From: Brachyspira innocens ATCC 29796
GTDB taxonomy: Bacteria; Spirochaetota; Brachyspiria; Brachyspirales; Brachyspiraceae
DNA length: 64,000 nucleotides
NCBI RefSeq assembly: GCF_000384655.1
Contig: NZ_ARQI01000124.1
Coordinates: 1 to 64,000 of the forward strand
Direction of reading: 5' to 3'
The notes beneath the pieces are model-generated. The model saw only the letters and a program-made list of their open reading frames with translations. It did no database searches and was not told the DNA's origin. The position numbers and the translations under genes are program-made. Of the stretch, positions 1 through 9,604 are shown one piece after another. Numbering within the stretch: position 1 is the stretch's first letter; every line of letters begins with the position of its first letter.

Positions 1-362
1 ATGATAAAATAGAATATTTAAAAGATTTTAAATTCAATATATGTCCAGAAAATACTATTAGTGACGGATATATAACTGAAAAACTTTTTGATGCTTTTAA
101 AGCAGGATGCATACCTATATATAATGGTGATGAAAACATAGAACTAGATTTAGTTAATAAAAATGCACTGCTATTTTTTAAAAAAGATGAAGATAATGAA
201 GAACTTATAAAAGAAATAGAAAAACTCCATAAAGATGATAAATTATTTGATTCTTTTCAAAAACAAATAAAAATATATGACTCTATGGTAGATTATATTT
301 GGGAGAGAAGAGTAAAAATAATAAGCAAACTTGAAACTCTTATTAATGAAAGATTAAAATAA
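1..362 (+). CDS. GT10-family (fucosyltransferase-like) glycosyltransferase, C-terminal part
   Basis: The gene enters from the left edge; 119 sense codons are visible in the frame starting at base 3, ending with TAA at 360-362. The fragment contains NICPENTISDGYITEKLFDAF followed by AGCIPIYNGD, the nucleotide-sugar binding signature of GT10 alpha-1,3-fucosyltransferases. By family knowledge such enzymes add fucose or a related deoxysugar from a GDP donor to surface glycans, in the cytoplasm or at the inner membrane. The last 50 residues are a charged helical tail. The exact sugar and acceptor cannot be told, and the N-terminal acceptor domain is outside the window. Confidence 0.85.
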   Translation, partial: DKIEYLKDFKFNICPENTISDGYITEKLFDAFKAGCIPIYNGDENIELDLVNKNALLFFKKDEDNEELIKEIEKLHKDDKLFDSFQKQIKIYDSMVDYIWERRVKIISKLETLINERLK

Positions 363-377
363 ATATTTCTGATTATT

Positions 378-1784
378 TTATTTATTTGTTGGTATTCTTA
401 AAAATATCTCCATACCAATAGAAAGTACATTACTATTAAGCCTGTTCCAAGCCTTTATTTCGGATATATCTATATTAAATCTTCTTGCAATTATCCAAAG
501 AGTATCTCCAGACCTAACATGATACATTATATCTTTATATTCATAATCAGGAGGAGGCAAAGATTCAAAATAAACAAATTTACCTTCTCTTATTCTCTCT
601 TGTTCCTCTTCATACTGAGCTAAATCAACCTGCTTTGCATTATCAAGACCCTGAATAGGTATCATAACCTGCTGACCTATATTAAGACTTTTTGATTTTA
701 ATTTATTTATTTCTACAATGGCATTTATAGGAACACCATAAAATTTAGAAAGATGAGAAAGTGTTTCATTCATTTTTACTTCATGACGTCTAAAAGTAAC
801 TCTCTCACTTGCGGGTATTTTAGCAAATGTTTCATTAAATTTATCACCAAGTCCTTCAGGAACTCTTAAAGGATATCTCACCATACCAGGAGGTGTTACC
901 CCTCTTGCCAAATGAGGATTTAAAGCCTTTAAATCTTCAGTATCAACTTCTATCATCTTAGCTATAACAGATAAATCAGCCGCATCATCTACATAAACTA
1001 AATCACCTTGAGGAAAAACAACTTTAGGCTTATTAACTTTAAAACCAAATCTTTCAGGGTTCTTTGCAATAATAACAGCGGCAACATATTTTGGTATATA
1101 CTCTTCAGTCTCTTTTGGAAGCACCCCTGCCTCAAGCAAATCTTCAAAATCATTACTCTTTACTTCACGTATAGCTTTTGATATTCTTCCGCCTCCTGCA
1201 TTATAAGCTATTAATGCAATTACCCAAGATTTGAAATTTTTATCAAGCCTCACTAAATGATCAGCAGCAGCCTTTGTAGAACGCTCAGGGTCAAATCTGT
1301 CATCAGACCAATAATTTACTTTAAGATTATATATAGCCCCAGTCATAGGCATAAACTGCCAAAGACCAGCTGCCCCTGCATGCGAAACTGCCTGAGGATT
1401 AAAATCGCTTTCTATTATGGGCAAATATACCAAATCTTCTGGAACACCTTTCTCTGCAAATACTTCTTTAATATAAGGCAAATATATTTGGGCTCTGTCT
1501 ATAATTTTCTGCATATAAGGTTTCCAGCTTCCCTGATATCTATTTATATAATAAGAAACTCTGTCATTTCTAAAATCATTTACATCAAAACCTCTAAGCT
1601 CAACTACTTTTATATCTCGCCCTAAAGATTCCCCAAACACGCTAAGCTCGTAAAGATTAACTCCTTCAAGTGCTTTTCTTATGTACATATCAAATGTATC
1701 ACAAGAGTTAACAAACAACATTATTATTACAAGAAAAATAACTATTATAGTCTTCTTTATTTTTTTAATAATAAACAGCCCCAA
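378..1784 (-). CDS. mltD: Membrane-bound lytic murein transglycosylase with two LysM domains (MltD type)
   Basis: A 468-residue envelope protein that should cleave the MurNAc-GlcNAc bond of peptidoglycan. The N-terminus is basic, then hydrophobic, and ends in the lipobox-like FVNSC with Cys28, so a lipoprotein is likely. The SLT domain spans about 100-230: the catalytic glutamate is Glu125 in PIIESDFNP, followed by SHAGAAGLWQFMP and IALIAYNAGGGR. Two LysM repeats follow at about 338-386 and 421-465, the second with YHVRSGDTLWIIARRF. The first codon is TTG with no clear ribosome-binding site; an in-frame stop lies just upstream, so the start is uncertain. It is transcribed convergently with the GT10 gene. 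Confidence 0.9.
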   Translation of the reverse strand: MGLFIIKKIKKTIIVIFLVIIMLFVNSCDTFDMYIRKALEGVNLYELSVFGESLGRDIKVVELRGFDVNDFRNDRVSYYINRYQGSWKPYMQKIIDRAQIYLPYIKEVFAEKGVPEDLVYLPIIESDFNPQAVSHAGAAGLWQFMPMTGAIYNLKVNYWSDDRFDPERSTKAAADHLVRLDKNFKSWVIALIAYNAGGGRISKAIREVKSNDFEDLLEAGVLPKETEEYIPKYVAAVIIAKNPERFGFKVNKPKVVFPQGDLVYVDDAADLSVIAKMIEVDTEDLKALNPHLARGVTPPGMVRYPLRVPEGLGDKFNETFAKIPASERVTFRRHEVKMNETLSHLSKFYGVPINAIVEINKLKSKSLNIGQQVMIPIQGLDNAKQVDLAQYEEEQERIREGKFVYFESLPPPDYEYKDIMYHVRSGDTLWIIARRFNIDISEIKAWNRLNSNVLSIGMEIFLRIPTNK

Positions 1785-1986
1785 AATTATTTATTTTTTT
1801 AATTAGTATATTTAACATTATTATTTAAAGATTTGCAACTTTTTTAACATTTAAAAAATCGGATATCATGCTAAATAAGTTTAGATTTTATTTAAAAAAG
1901 TATATATTTATATATTGATTTTGTAAATATTTAGTGAATAAATTATAATCATACATAAAAAAATAATATATAATGTAAAATTAATA
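1785..1986. other. AT-rich intergenic stretch
   Basis: No ORF, RNA gene or clear promoter is seen between the transglycosylase start and the oppA terminator. Confidence 0.5.
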
Positions 1987-2023
1987 TAAAAAAACAGGCA
2001 GTATAAATTAAATATACCGCCTG
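1987..2023 (-). terminator. Intrinsic terminator of the oppA-type gene
   Basis: On the minus strand CAGGCGGTATA pairs with TATACTGCCTG (one G-U) across an A/T loop and is followed by a run of seven U. It lies about 20 nt past the restored stop codon of the oppA-type gene. Confidence 0.75.
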
Positions 2024-2044
2024 CTAATTTCACATAACTTTACA

Positions 2045-3672
2045 TTATTTTTCTAAATATGCATAGAAAAACTTATGGAAACCTAATGGATTATACACAA
2101 CATCTTTTAATTTAGGATTAACAAGCAAAGGTTCTGTAAAGAAATAAAGAGGTATAGCTCCCATATCTTCCTGTATAAGTATTTTTCAGCCTCATGCATA
2201 GCTTTCATTCTTATATTATTATCATCAGTAGACATAGCCTCACCTATAAGCTCATCATATCTTTGATTGCTGTATCCGCCATTATTTTGAGTATTGTAGC
2301 TAGTAAACAAACTCATCATAGACATAGGATCACTGTAATCAGCAGACCAATATAGTCTTCCTATCATAAAGTTTTTTTCAAGTAAAGTCTGACCTAATAA
2401 TGCATTATCTATTTGAGTAATAGTAGAATCTATATTAAGATGTTCTTTCCACATTTGCTGTACTGCTTCAAAAATACCTACATGATTACCTGGATCAGTT
2501 TTAAACTCTATTACTGGAAAACCTTCTCCATTAGGATATCCTGCTTCAGCCAAAAGCTGTTTAGCAATTTCTACGTTATTGGAATACCCTTCTTTTGATA
2601 CATCATACAAATCGCCGCCATTTATTCTAAAATCGCCGTCAACATCATTAACTGCATAAGGCACCCAGCCGCTTGCAGGTTTTTGTCCGCCTTTAGTAAC
2701 ATTTTCTACTATATAGTTTCTGTCTATAGCCAAAGATAATGCCTTTCTTACTCTAGGATCTTTTAAATATTCATTAGTTACATTTATAGGATAATAATAA
2801 GTAGCTATAAGAGGCTTAATCTGTATTAATCCTTCCTCCAAAAGTGTAGGAATATCCTGCTGAGGAGGTTCATAAGCCATATGCAAAGATCCGTCTTTTA
2901 TACCAGCTACAGCAGCTGCACCATTTTGCATAAATACAAATGTTATTTTTTCAGCAACTATACTGTCAGCATTCCAATAATTAGGATTTTTTACCATTAT
3001 AATATTTTCATCAATATTGCGTTCAGACATAACATATGGACCATTTCCTATATAAGTTTCAGGCTTCAAAGTCCAGCTGTCGCCGTATTGTTCTATTATA
3101 TCTTTTCTCAAAGGGGAAAATGTAGGAAATGCTGCTACCTCCAAGAAATAAGCAGTAGGAGCTTCCAATTCCACAACCAAAGTATGATCATCAAGTGCTT
3201 TAACACCCAAAGAATCTACAGGCATCTCTCCTCTTGTAATAGCCATAGCATTTTTTACTGGTTCATGCTGATAACTATATTCGCTTGCAACTTTTGGGTC
3301 AACTTGTCTCTGCCAGCTGTAAACAAAGTCTTCAGCTACAACTGGTTTCCCATCTGACCAAGTAGAATTAGTTCTAAGGTAAAATGTATAAGTTTTTCCA
3401 TCTGGACTTATTTCCCAATCTTCAGCAACACCTGGTGCTATTTTATTATTTCTATCTCTTACAGTCAAACCTTCAAATACATGAGAAATATAAATTACTC
3501 CGTATATCTGTGCATTCAAGCTCGGGTCTATAGTCTTTGGTTCAACACTAAGATTAACTATAATTCCGTCATTTTCATTTTTGCCTTTAGAACATGATAT
3601 CGAAGAGAGCATCAGCAATATCACTAAGCCAATGCTAATAACAGATGATAAAAATACCCTTTTAGCTTTCAT
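2045..3672 (-). pseudogene. oppA: oppA-type peptide ABC transporter substrate-binding lipoprotein, one-base frameshift near the C-terminus
   Basis: An extracytoplasmic solute-binding protein of the SBP family 5 (OppA/DppA). The start at 3672 is chosen because GGAG lies 6 nt upstream. The signal peptide ends in LMLSSISC, lipobox Cys27. The mature part has IVNLSVEPKTIDPSLN and VYSWQRQVDP, typical of OppA. The reading frame is intact to AEKYLYR (about 2171), then runs out of frame to a stop at 2107. One base lower, the expected end continues as EDMGAIPLYFFTEPLLVNP and on to a stop at 2045-2047. Restoring one G in the AGG at 2169-2171 (CC on the plus strand) repairs the whole gene, giving about 542 residues. 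No permease or ATPase genes are adjacent, so it is an orphan binding protein. It is either a sequencing error or a recent inactivation. Confidence 0.85.
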
Positions 3673-3810
3673 AATAAACTCCATAAAATTAAACTATTTC
3701 TATAATTTTAATTAACTACCTTAAATAATAATCAATCAAAACTATGTAAAAATATTTTATATAATTTTATAAACTTAGTCAATTAAAAAAATAAAAAGTT
3801 ATTAAATAAA

Positions 3811-4806
3811 TTAAGACTTTATTATTTTGTTTATGCATTTTCCTGTATTCATAAATTCAAATATATTATCAATAGAAATAGTTACCATATTAAGCAGTGC
3901 CTCATCAGTATAAAATGCATAGTGAGGAGTTATTATAACATTATTCATTTTAAACAATTCTTCTATAATATTATCTTTTAAAACTATATCTTTTATATCT
4001 TTATTGGCATATTCTATTTCATTAGTATACACATCCAAAGCTGCTCCTCCAATATGTCCGCTCTTTAAACCATCAAGCAAATCTTCATTATTAACTATCC
4101 CTCCCCTGCTTACATTGATAATATAAACGCCTTTTTTCATTTTATTTATAGAATCCTTACATACCATATCTTTAGTTTCTTTGCTTAATGGTATATGATA
4201 TATTATAACATCGCTCTCTTTATATAGTTCATCTAAACTTACATACTCAGCATAATTTTTTATTTCATCTTTCTCTGTTCTTGAATACACAAATATATTT
4301 TTCGGACAAAAACCTTTAAGATGTTTTATAGTTAGAGTGCCTATCCTTCCTGTTCCTATAACTCCAATATTTAAATTTCTCACTTCTTTTGCTACAAGCC
4401 CGTTTCTTATAAAATTTCTATTGTATCCGTTTATAATCAAATTATTATAATTTTTAATAAGAGCAAGAAGAGAAAGTATAGTAAACTCGCTTACAGAATT
4501 AGGAGAGTATGAAGGAACATTTGCTATTTTTATTCCTATTTTATTAGCGTAATCAATATCAATATTATCATAACCTGCAGATCTTGTACTCATATATTTA
4601 ATACCAAATTCTTTTAATCTGTCAAGAACCTTATTATTTATTTCATCTCTTGCATTAATAACTATACTATCAAAACCTTGAGTTTCTTTAACAGTATCAA
4701 TATTTAAATAATGTTTATAGAATGTAAATTTTGTATTATATTTTTTTTCCATTAATTGAAAAAATTCTAATTCATCATTTAAAAGAGAATATACAGCTAT
4801 TTTCAC
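3811..4806 (-). CDS. ldhA: D-lactate dehydrogenase / D-2-hydroxyacid dehydrogenase
   Basis: A 331-residue cytoplasmic NAD-dependent dehydrogenase of the D-isomer-specific 2-hydroxyacid family. By family knowledge it reduces pyruvate (or a related 2-oxoacid) to the D-hydroxyacid. The Rossmann motif GTGRIG is at 151-156. The catalytic set is in place at D-LDH spacing: Arg234 in NVSRGG, Glu263 in YTNEIEY and His295 in ITPHYAF. Length and these positions fit fermentative D-LDH well. It stands alone, with no partner gene; D-lactate formation would re-oxidise NADH during fermentation. A D-2-hydroxyisocaproate dehydrogenase specificity cannot be excluded. Confidence 0.88.
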   Translation of the reverse strand: MKIAVYSLLNDELEFFQLMEKKYNTKFTFYKHYLNIDTVKETQGFDSIVINARDEINNKVLDRLKEFGIKYMSTRSAGYDNIDIDYANKIGIKIANVPSYSPNSVSEFTILSLLALIKNYNNLIINGYNRNFIRNGLVAKEVRNLNIGVIGTGRIGTLTIKHLKGFCPKNIFVYSRTEKDEIKNYAEYVSLDELYKESDVIIYHIPLSKETKDMVCKDSINKMKKGVYIINVSRGGIVNNEDLLDGLKSGHIGGAALDVYTNEIEYANKDIKDIVLKDNIIEELFKMNNVIITPHYAFYTDEALLNMVTISIDNIFEFMNTGKCINKIIKS

Positions 4807-4936
4807 AATTATTTCCTTCGTACATAATATTATGATAATAATACAAAATAAATAATTTTTTTAACAATAGATTATTAAAAAATAATAATCTATAGAAAAA
4901 CTATAAAATATATAAAAAAATTTAATACAATAAATT

Positions 4937-5962
4937 TTAAACTTGGAAAAAGAATACATATATTATAGCAGCAAAAAGAATGAGTATAACAGCTCCCATT
5001 CCAATCATTACAATTTTAAATGTATTCATTTTTGAAAAAAGTCTGCTTATTAATGAAGGTTTCTTATCAGCATCATTATCCTCACCTTCAACATATACAT
5101 CTCTCGTAGGATTAAACATTTTTAATTTGATAGGTTCTAATTCTTCTATTAAACAACAATATCCATCTATTAATTTTAATAGTATCTTAATAGACTTTTC
5201 TTCAACATGCTTTTCCAAAACTTCAGCAGGCACTATATATTTTGAATATTTATCCTTCTTACCTTTAAGTTCAAGATATATTATATTTTCTTCAACAGTA
5301 TTAGAATTAATGCTTACCATAACCTTATCACCTATATTTATATCATTTATAGATGTTCCTCCTATTGGGTCAACTATAAATGAAGCATTGATTAACTTAT
5401 AGCTAGGTGCTTCCGGCTGTTTAGATGCTTCAGTATTTTCTTCAGATGAATCAGGAGCATAAGCAGTATGCATAGCAGCTGTATTTTCCAATTCTTTGGC
5501 TACATTATCCAAAGCATTAGAAACATCTTCAAAACTAAGTACTTTATGAGCTATATCAAAAGTACCTATATGAAAATCCATAAATTTATTCATACTGCTT
5601 GCAAATATATCAATAATAGAAATAGTATTATTATTGCTTTGATATATTATAATATTATTAATGTTTTTATTATCATTAAAAATATCGCTTATAATTTTTT
5701 GAAATTTATCAAATGATGCATTATTTTCATTATTGAGTTTATTGTATATTTTTATATGTTTATAAAGGGCTAATAAATCTGTATACGAGTTTAAAAATTT
5801 AAGAAGTTTATTGTCATTAGATATAACAAATGCAATGTCCATAATTTTACTGTCATACTTATCTATAAAAAATACCATATATATATATTTTTTTAAATCG
5901 CTGTATTCTGCTAATATTTTTATAGCTAATACTTCTTTAGAATCTATTTTTTGAGGAGACAT
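4937..5962 (-). CDS. Unknown spirochaete-type protein with C-terminal membrane anchor
   Basis: 341 residues, start ATG at 5962 with AGGTGA upstream. I do not recognise a catalytic domain. Residues 1-160 are predicted alpha-helical and charged. A low-complexity linker rich in Ala, Glu and Ser lies at about 160-185 (AYAPDSSEENTEASKQPEAP). A beta-rich section at about 190-280 contains VDPIGGTSINDINIGDKVMV, which resembles a small beta-barrel of PilZ or translation-factor type, but no diagnostic motif is present. One transmembrane helix ends the protein (KIVMIGMGAVILILFAAIIY), so the bulk would be cytoplasmic and tail-anchored. It is transcribed divergently from the TPR gene at 6150. Confidence 0.6.
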   Translation of the reverse strand: MSPQKIDSKEVLAIKILAEYSDLKKYIYMVFFIDKYDSKIMDIAFVISNDNKLLKFLNSYTDLLALYKHIKIYNKLNNENNASFDKFQKIISDIFNDNKNINNIIIYQSNNNTISIIDIFASSMNKFMDFHIGTFDIAHKVLSFEDVSNALDNVAKELENTAAMHTAYAPDSSEENTEASKQPEAPSYKLINASFIVDPIGGTSINDINIGDKVMVSINSNTVEENIIYLELKGKKDKYSKYIVPAEVLEKHVEEKSIKILLKLIDGYCCLIEELEPIKLKMFNPTRDVYVEGEDNDADKKPSLISRLFSKMNTFKIVMIGMGAVILILFAAIIYVFFFQV

Positions 5963-6149
5963 ATATCAATCACCTATATACAAATTTTAACAGTAATTAT
6001 AAATAAACAATAATAAAATTTCAACCATATTATAGAAAATAATATATAAAATAATTATGAAATAAACACTTGATTTTTTTAAGTTTAATTATTATAATGG
6101 ATTATTAAAAATAGCTTTTATTGAAACAATTAATTTTAAGAGGATTTTT

Positions 6150-6842
6150 ATGTCTGAAAATACAAATAAAATACAAAAAAATGCTGAGTTAATATTCACA
6201 TACGTATATAATAATAGAATAATATTCATATCAGGCTTTGTGCTGTTAATAGTAATAATAGCTGGCATTTTAATATATAAAGCTAATATAGAAAGTCAGG
6301 ACTCTGCAAGAAACACTGAGTTTGAATCTGCTTTGGCATTGTATAATGTATATCAAAATGCTCAGTTGCCAGAGGAACAATTAAATGCTCCTGCATTAAT
6401 TATTGATATTACTTCAAGATTTCAGAAAGTATACTCAGCTGCTAAAGGCAAAAACTTAAAATTAAGAAGTGCATATGCTTTAGGCTGTGTTTACTACGAT
6501 ATAGAAAATTTCACAGAAGCTGAAAAGTACTATCAGGAAGTGGCAAATGCAAGAGGTTTTTATTTACAGGATAGTGCAATGTATAATTTGGCAAATACTC
6601 AGATAGAATTAACCAATTATACTCAGGCCGCCTCTACTTTAGAAAATTTTACAAAAGCATATTCCAAAAGCTATTTGATACCTCAGGCTACTTTAACATT
6701 ATCTGATGTTTATTTAGCACAAAATGATAAAACTAAAGCATTAAATGTGTTAAAATCATGGGTTAGTCAGAATACTAATAATATAGAATATCTTAATATA
6801 TTTAGAGAAACTATTTCATTAATAGAAAATAATGTTTATTAA
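6150..6842 (+). CDS. Membrane-anchored TPR protein (YfgM/BamD-like)
   Basis: 230 residues with AGAGGA 8 nt before the ATG. A short cytoplasmic N-terminus is followed by one transmembrane helix at about 29-47 (IIFISGFVLLIVIIAGILI). The rest is built of TPR helices, for example SAYALGCVYYDIENFTEAEKYYQ and SAMYNLANTQIELTNYTQAASTL. This topology (single TM then periplasmic TPRs) is that of YfgM-type envelope chaperone/scaffold proteins. That role is inference; the sequence only shows an anchored protein-interaction solenoid. It is followed 71 nt later by the XPB helicase gene. Confidence 0.65.
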   Translation: MSENTNKIQKNAELIFTYVYNNRIIFISGFVLLIVIIAGILIYKANIESQDSARNTEFESALALYNVYQNAQLPEEQLNAPALIIDITSRFQKVYSAAKGKNLKLRSAYALGCVYYDIENFTEAEKYYQEVANARGFYLQDSAMYNLANTQIELTNYTQAASTLENFTKAYSKSYLIPQATLTLSDVYLAQNDKTKALNVLKSWVSQNTNNIEYLNIFRETISLIENNVY

Positions 6843-6913
6843 TACCTAATGTTAATAAATTTATTAAATAAATATATACAAATATATCCATACTTTAATT
6901 AAAGGAAAAAAAA

Positions 6914-8608
6914 TTGAACAAAAATGCTCCTCTCATAGTTCAGGGCGATGGTACTATTCTTTTGGATGTCAGCACAAAACATTTTGAAGAAATCAGAAAT
7001 TTTATGCTTGTATTTGCCGAACTTGTTAAAAGTCCTGAATATATACATACTTATAGAATAACATTAGTATCATTATGGAATGCTGCAAGTTTAAACTACA
7101 CTTCAGAACAAATAATCGGATTTTTAAAGAAATATACCTCTTATGAAATCCCAAAAAACATAATAAAACAAATAGAAACAAGTATTGAAAAGTATGGAAG
7201 AATAAAAATTATCAAAGAAAATGAAAAATATTATCTTATAAGTGAAGACAAAAACATAATAGATGAAATACTTCACTATAAACTTATGACCAAATATATA
7301 AAAGCAGAAATTAATAATAACAAATTAGAGATAGATGCCACATACAGAGGTCATATAAAATTAGCACTTATAAATATAGGATATCCAGTACAGGATTTAG
7401 CAGGTTATAAAACTGGAGAGCCTTATCATTTTAATATGAGAACAAAATTACCTTCTAATGGTGAGGATTTTGCTTTAAGAGATTATCAGAAAAACTCTGT
7501 TGAAGCATTTTATGCAGACGGCAAGCCAGAAGGCGGTGCTGGGGTAATAGCACTTCCATGCGGTACTGGTAAAACTGTTGTAGGTATTGCGGCAATGTAT
7601 AAAACACAAACTAGAACACTTATTATAGTTACTGGTGTCACAGCATGCAGACAATGGCGAGATGAAATACTTGATAAAACTGATATACCTCCTGAAGATA
7701 TAGGTGAATATAACGGACTAAATAAAGAAATTAAGCCTATAACAATAGCTACTTATAAAATTCTTACATACAGAAAAAATAAAGAATCTCCTTTTGTGCA
7801 TTTTGAATTATTTTTCCAGCATAATTGGGGACTTATAATATACGATGAAGTTCACTTGCTTCCAGCACCTATTATAAAACTTACAAGTGAAATTCAAAGT
7901 ATGAGAAGATTAGGCCTTACTGCTACTCTAGTACGTGAAGATGGACTTGAAAAAGATGTTTTCTGTCTGATAGGTCCTAAAAAGTTTGATATACCTTGGA
8001 GAGAGCTTGAGGAGAAAAAGTTTATTGCTGAAGCATACTGCTATGATATAAGAATACCTTTAGATGAAAGCCATAGGTCTGATTATGTTGTATCAAGTGA
8101 TAAAGTAAAATTTAGAATAGCAAGTGAGAATGTTCTTAAATATACAGTAGTAAAAAAGATTATAGAAAAACTTCAGGGTAAAAATATACTTATAATAGGT
8201 CAGTATTTGGATCAGTTAAATGAGATGAAAAAAAGAACTGGATATACTATTATTACTGGAAAAACCCCTCAAAGTGAAAGAGATATTATATATAAAAAAT
8301 TTAAAACAGGTGAAATTACAACTTTGATAGTAAGCAAGGTTGCTAATTTGGCCGTTGATTTACCCGATGCTAATGTATTAATACAAATATCTGGAACTTT
8401 CGGTTCAAGGCAGGAAGAAGCTCAAAGGCTTGGAAGAGTATTGAGACCAAAAAAAGGTGAAAATAAAAGTTATTTCTTCTCTATTATTACTACAGATACA
8501 AAAGAGGAAGACTTTGCTCATAAAAGACAATTATTCCTTACAGAGCAGGGTTATCATTATGAGTTGCTTGATAAAGATTCTTTTGAAGAGCTTGAATTTA
8601 ATAATTAA
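6914..8608 (+). CDS. XPB/ERCC3-type superfamily 2 DNA helicase
   Basis: 564 residues, TTG start with AAAGGA 7 nt upstream. An N-terminal XPB-type domain (to about 150) precedes the two helicase lobes. Motifs: Walker A LPCGTGKT with Lys220, DEVH at 311-314, TAT at 336-338, the XPB-specific RED motif at 341-343, and motif VI QRLGRVLR around 504-511. By family knowledge bacterial XPB is a 3'-5' ATP-dependent helicase or translocase thought to act in DNA repair, often with a Bax1-like nuclease; no such partner is seen here. The stop codon lies inside a perfect 36-nt palindrome. Confidence 0.9.
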   Translation: MNKNAPLIVQGDGTILLDVSTKHFEEIRNFMLVFAELVKSPEYIHTYRITLVSLWNAASLNYTSEQIIGFLKKYTSYEIPKNIIKQIETSIEKYGRIKIIKENEKYYLISEDKNIIDEILHYKLMTKYIKAEINNNKLEIDATYRGHIKLALINIGYPVQDLAGYKTGEPYHFNMRTKLPSNGEDFALRDYQKNSVEAFYADGKPEGGAGVIALPCGTGKTVVGIAAMYKTQTRTLIIVTGVTACRQWRDEILDKTDIPPEDIGEYNGLNKEIKPITIATYKILTYRKNKESPFVHFELFFQHNWGLIIYDEVHLLPAPIIKLTSEIQSMRRLGLTATLVREDGLEKDVFCLIGPKKFDIPWRELEEKKFIAEAYCYDIRIPLDESHRSDYVVSSDKVKFRIASENVLKYTVVKKIIEKLQGKNILIIGQYLDQLNEMKKRTGYTIITGKTPQSERDIIYKKFKTGEITTLIVSKVANLAVDLPDANVLIQISGTFGSRQEEAQRLGRVLRPKKGENKSYFFSIITTDTKEEDFAHKRQLFLTEQGYHYELLDKDSFEELEFNN

Positions 8609-8638
8609 AGTTTAATAATATATTATTAAACTTTAATT
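8603..8638. terminator. Perfect 36-nt A/T-rich palindrome at the end of the XPB gene
   Basis: Two 18-nt halves are exact reverse complements, centred between 8620 and 8621, and include the XPB stop codon. It lies between convergent genes and may stop transcription in both directions, though no clean U-run follows on the plus strand. The role is inference. Confidence 0.5.
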
Positions 8639-8668
8639 AAAAAACCCTTTATGCAGAATTATAAATAT

Positions 8669-8926
8669 TTATAGAGCTGTAACCCCTAGTTTTATCATTT
8701 CATCATAAACTGGCTTAACATTTTTGCCCAATACTATTTGATACTGACCTGCATTATAAAAAACACCTGTTACACCGTCTATCTTTTCTACATTTTCATC
8801 TTTAATCTGTTCTCTATTTTTTACTATTAATCTTAATCTTGTAGCACAAAAAGAAGCCGATTCTATATTATCTTTTCCAACATTAGAAATTATATCCTCT
8901 GCTGTTTTTTTGTAATTTAGTTCCAT
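8669..8926 (-). CDS. Orphan PTS EIIB domain, glucose family
   Basis: 85 residues, a complete single EIIB domain of the Glc superfamily. The phospho-acceptor is Cys27 in SFCATRLRLIV, the standard C-x-TRLR context, and GVTGVFYNAGQYQIVLG matches the family end motif. In normal PTS transporters this domain is fused to EIIC and sometimes EIIA; here no EIIC or EIIA is near. It could serve an incomplete transporter in trans or be a regulatory phospho-relay. Function beyond the domain assignment is not shown. Confidence 0.82.
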   Translation of the reverse strand: MELNYKKTAEDIISNVGKDNIESASFCATRLRLIVKNREQIKDENVEKIDGVTGVFYNAGQYQIVLGKNVKPVYDEMIKLGVTAL

Positions 8927-9054
8927 AAAAAACCTCTATGATTATAATATTTAATTAAATTATATATATTTATGAATATTTTTCAAATAAATAATAAAAT
9001 AATAATCATTTTTATTATTTAAAGTTATAAACTTAGCTATACTAAAAAAAATAT

Positions 9055-9405
9055 TTATCCTATTTGAGTACCATTCTCACAGTCTTCTTTAGTAGTTAAT
9101 AATACCACTTCTCCATTATCTTTTACAGCACCTAAAACTAAACATTCAGAGAAAAAATTAGCTATTTGTTTTTTAGGAAAATTCACAACTGCAATTATTC
9201 TCCTTCCTATTAAATCCTCTTTTTTGTATAATTTTGTTATCTGTGCTGATGATACCTTTATACCTAATTGACCAAAATCAATTTTTAATTTATATGCTGG
9301 TCTTTTAGCTTTAGGAAAATCTTCGGCTTCTATTATAGTACCTGTTCTGATATCAAGTGCTAAAAAGTTATCAAATGAAGTTTCATCTTTAATATTATTT
9401 TCCAT
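9055..9405 (-). CDS. csaA: CsaA-like tRNA-binding/chaperone protein
   Basis: 116 residues forming one OB-fold of the tRNA-binding (EMAP-II/Arc1/MetRS C-terminal) family. It holds FLALDIRTGTIIEAEDFPKA near the N-terminus and GRRIIAVVNFPKKQIANFFSECLVLGA, both hallmarks of stand-alone CsaA. By family knowledge the dimer binds tRNA and has export-chaperone-like activity. Length is typical (about 110). It stands alone on the minus strand. Confidence 0.88.
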   Translation of the reverse strand: MENNIKDETSFDNFLALDIRTGTIIEAEDFPKAKRPAYKLKIDFGQLGIKVSSAQITKLYKKEDLIGRRIIAVVNFPKKQIANFFSECLVLGAVKDNGEVVLLTTKEDCENGTQIG

Positions 9406-9604
9406 TTTATAATCTCCAAAAAATTATTTACTAATATTCTATTTGCATATAAAAAATTGTCAATTAGTAATATTAATAATAAGAAAATAATATTTTTAGC
9501 ATAATAAAAAAATTTAAAATTCTTTAGTTTGGTATTAAAATTTCGATATTAATAGCACTATATAAAATGGAATATTTTAAAATGAATAAAAAGGCAATAC
9601 TAAA

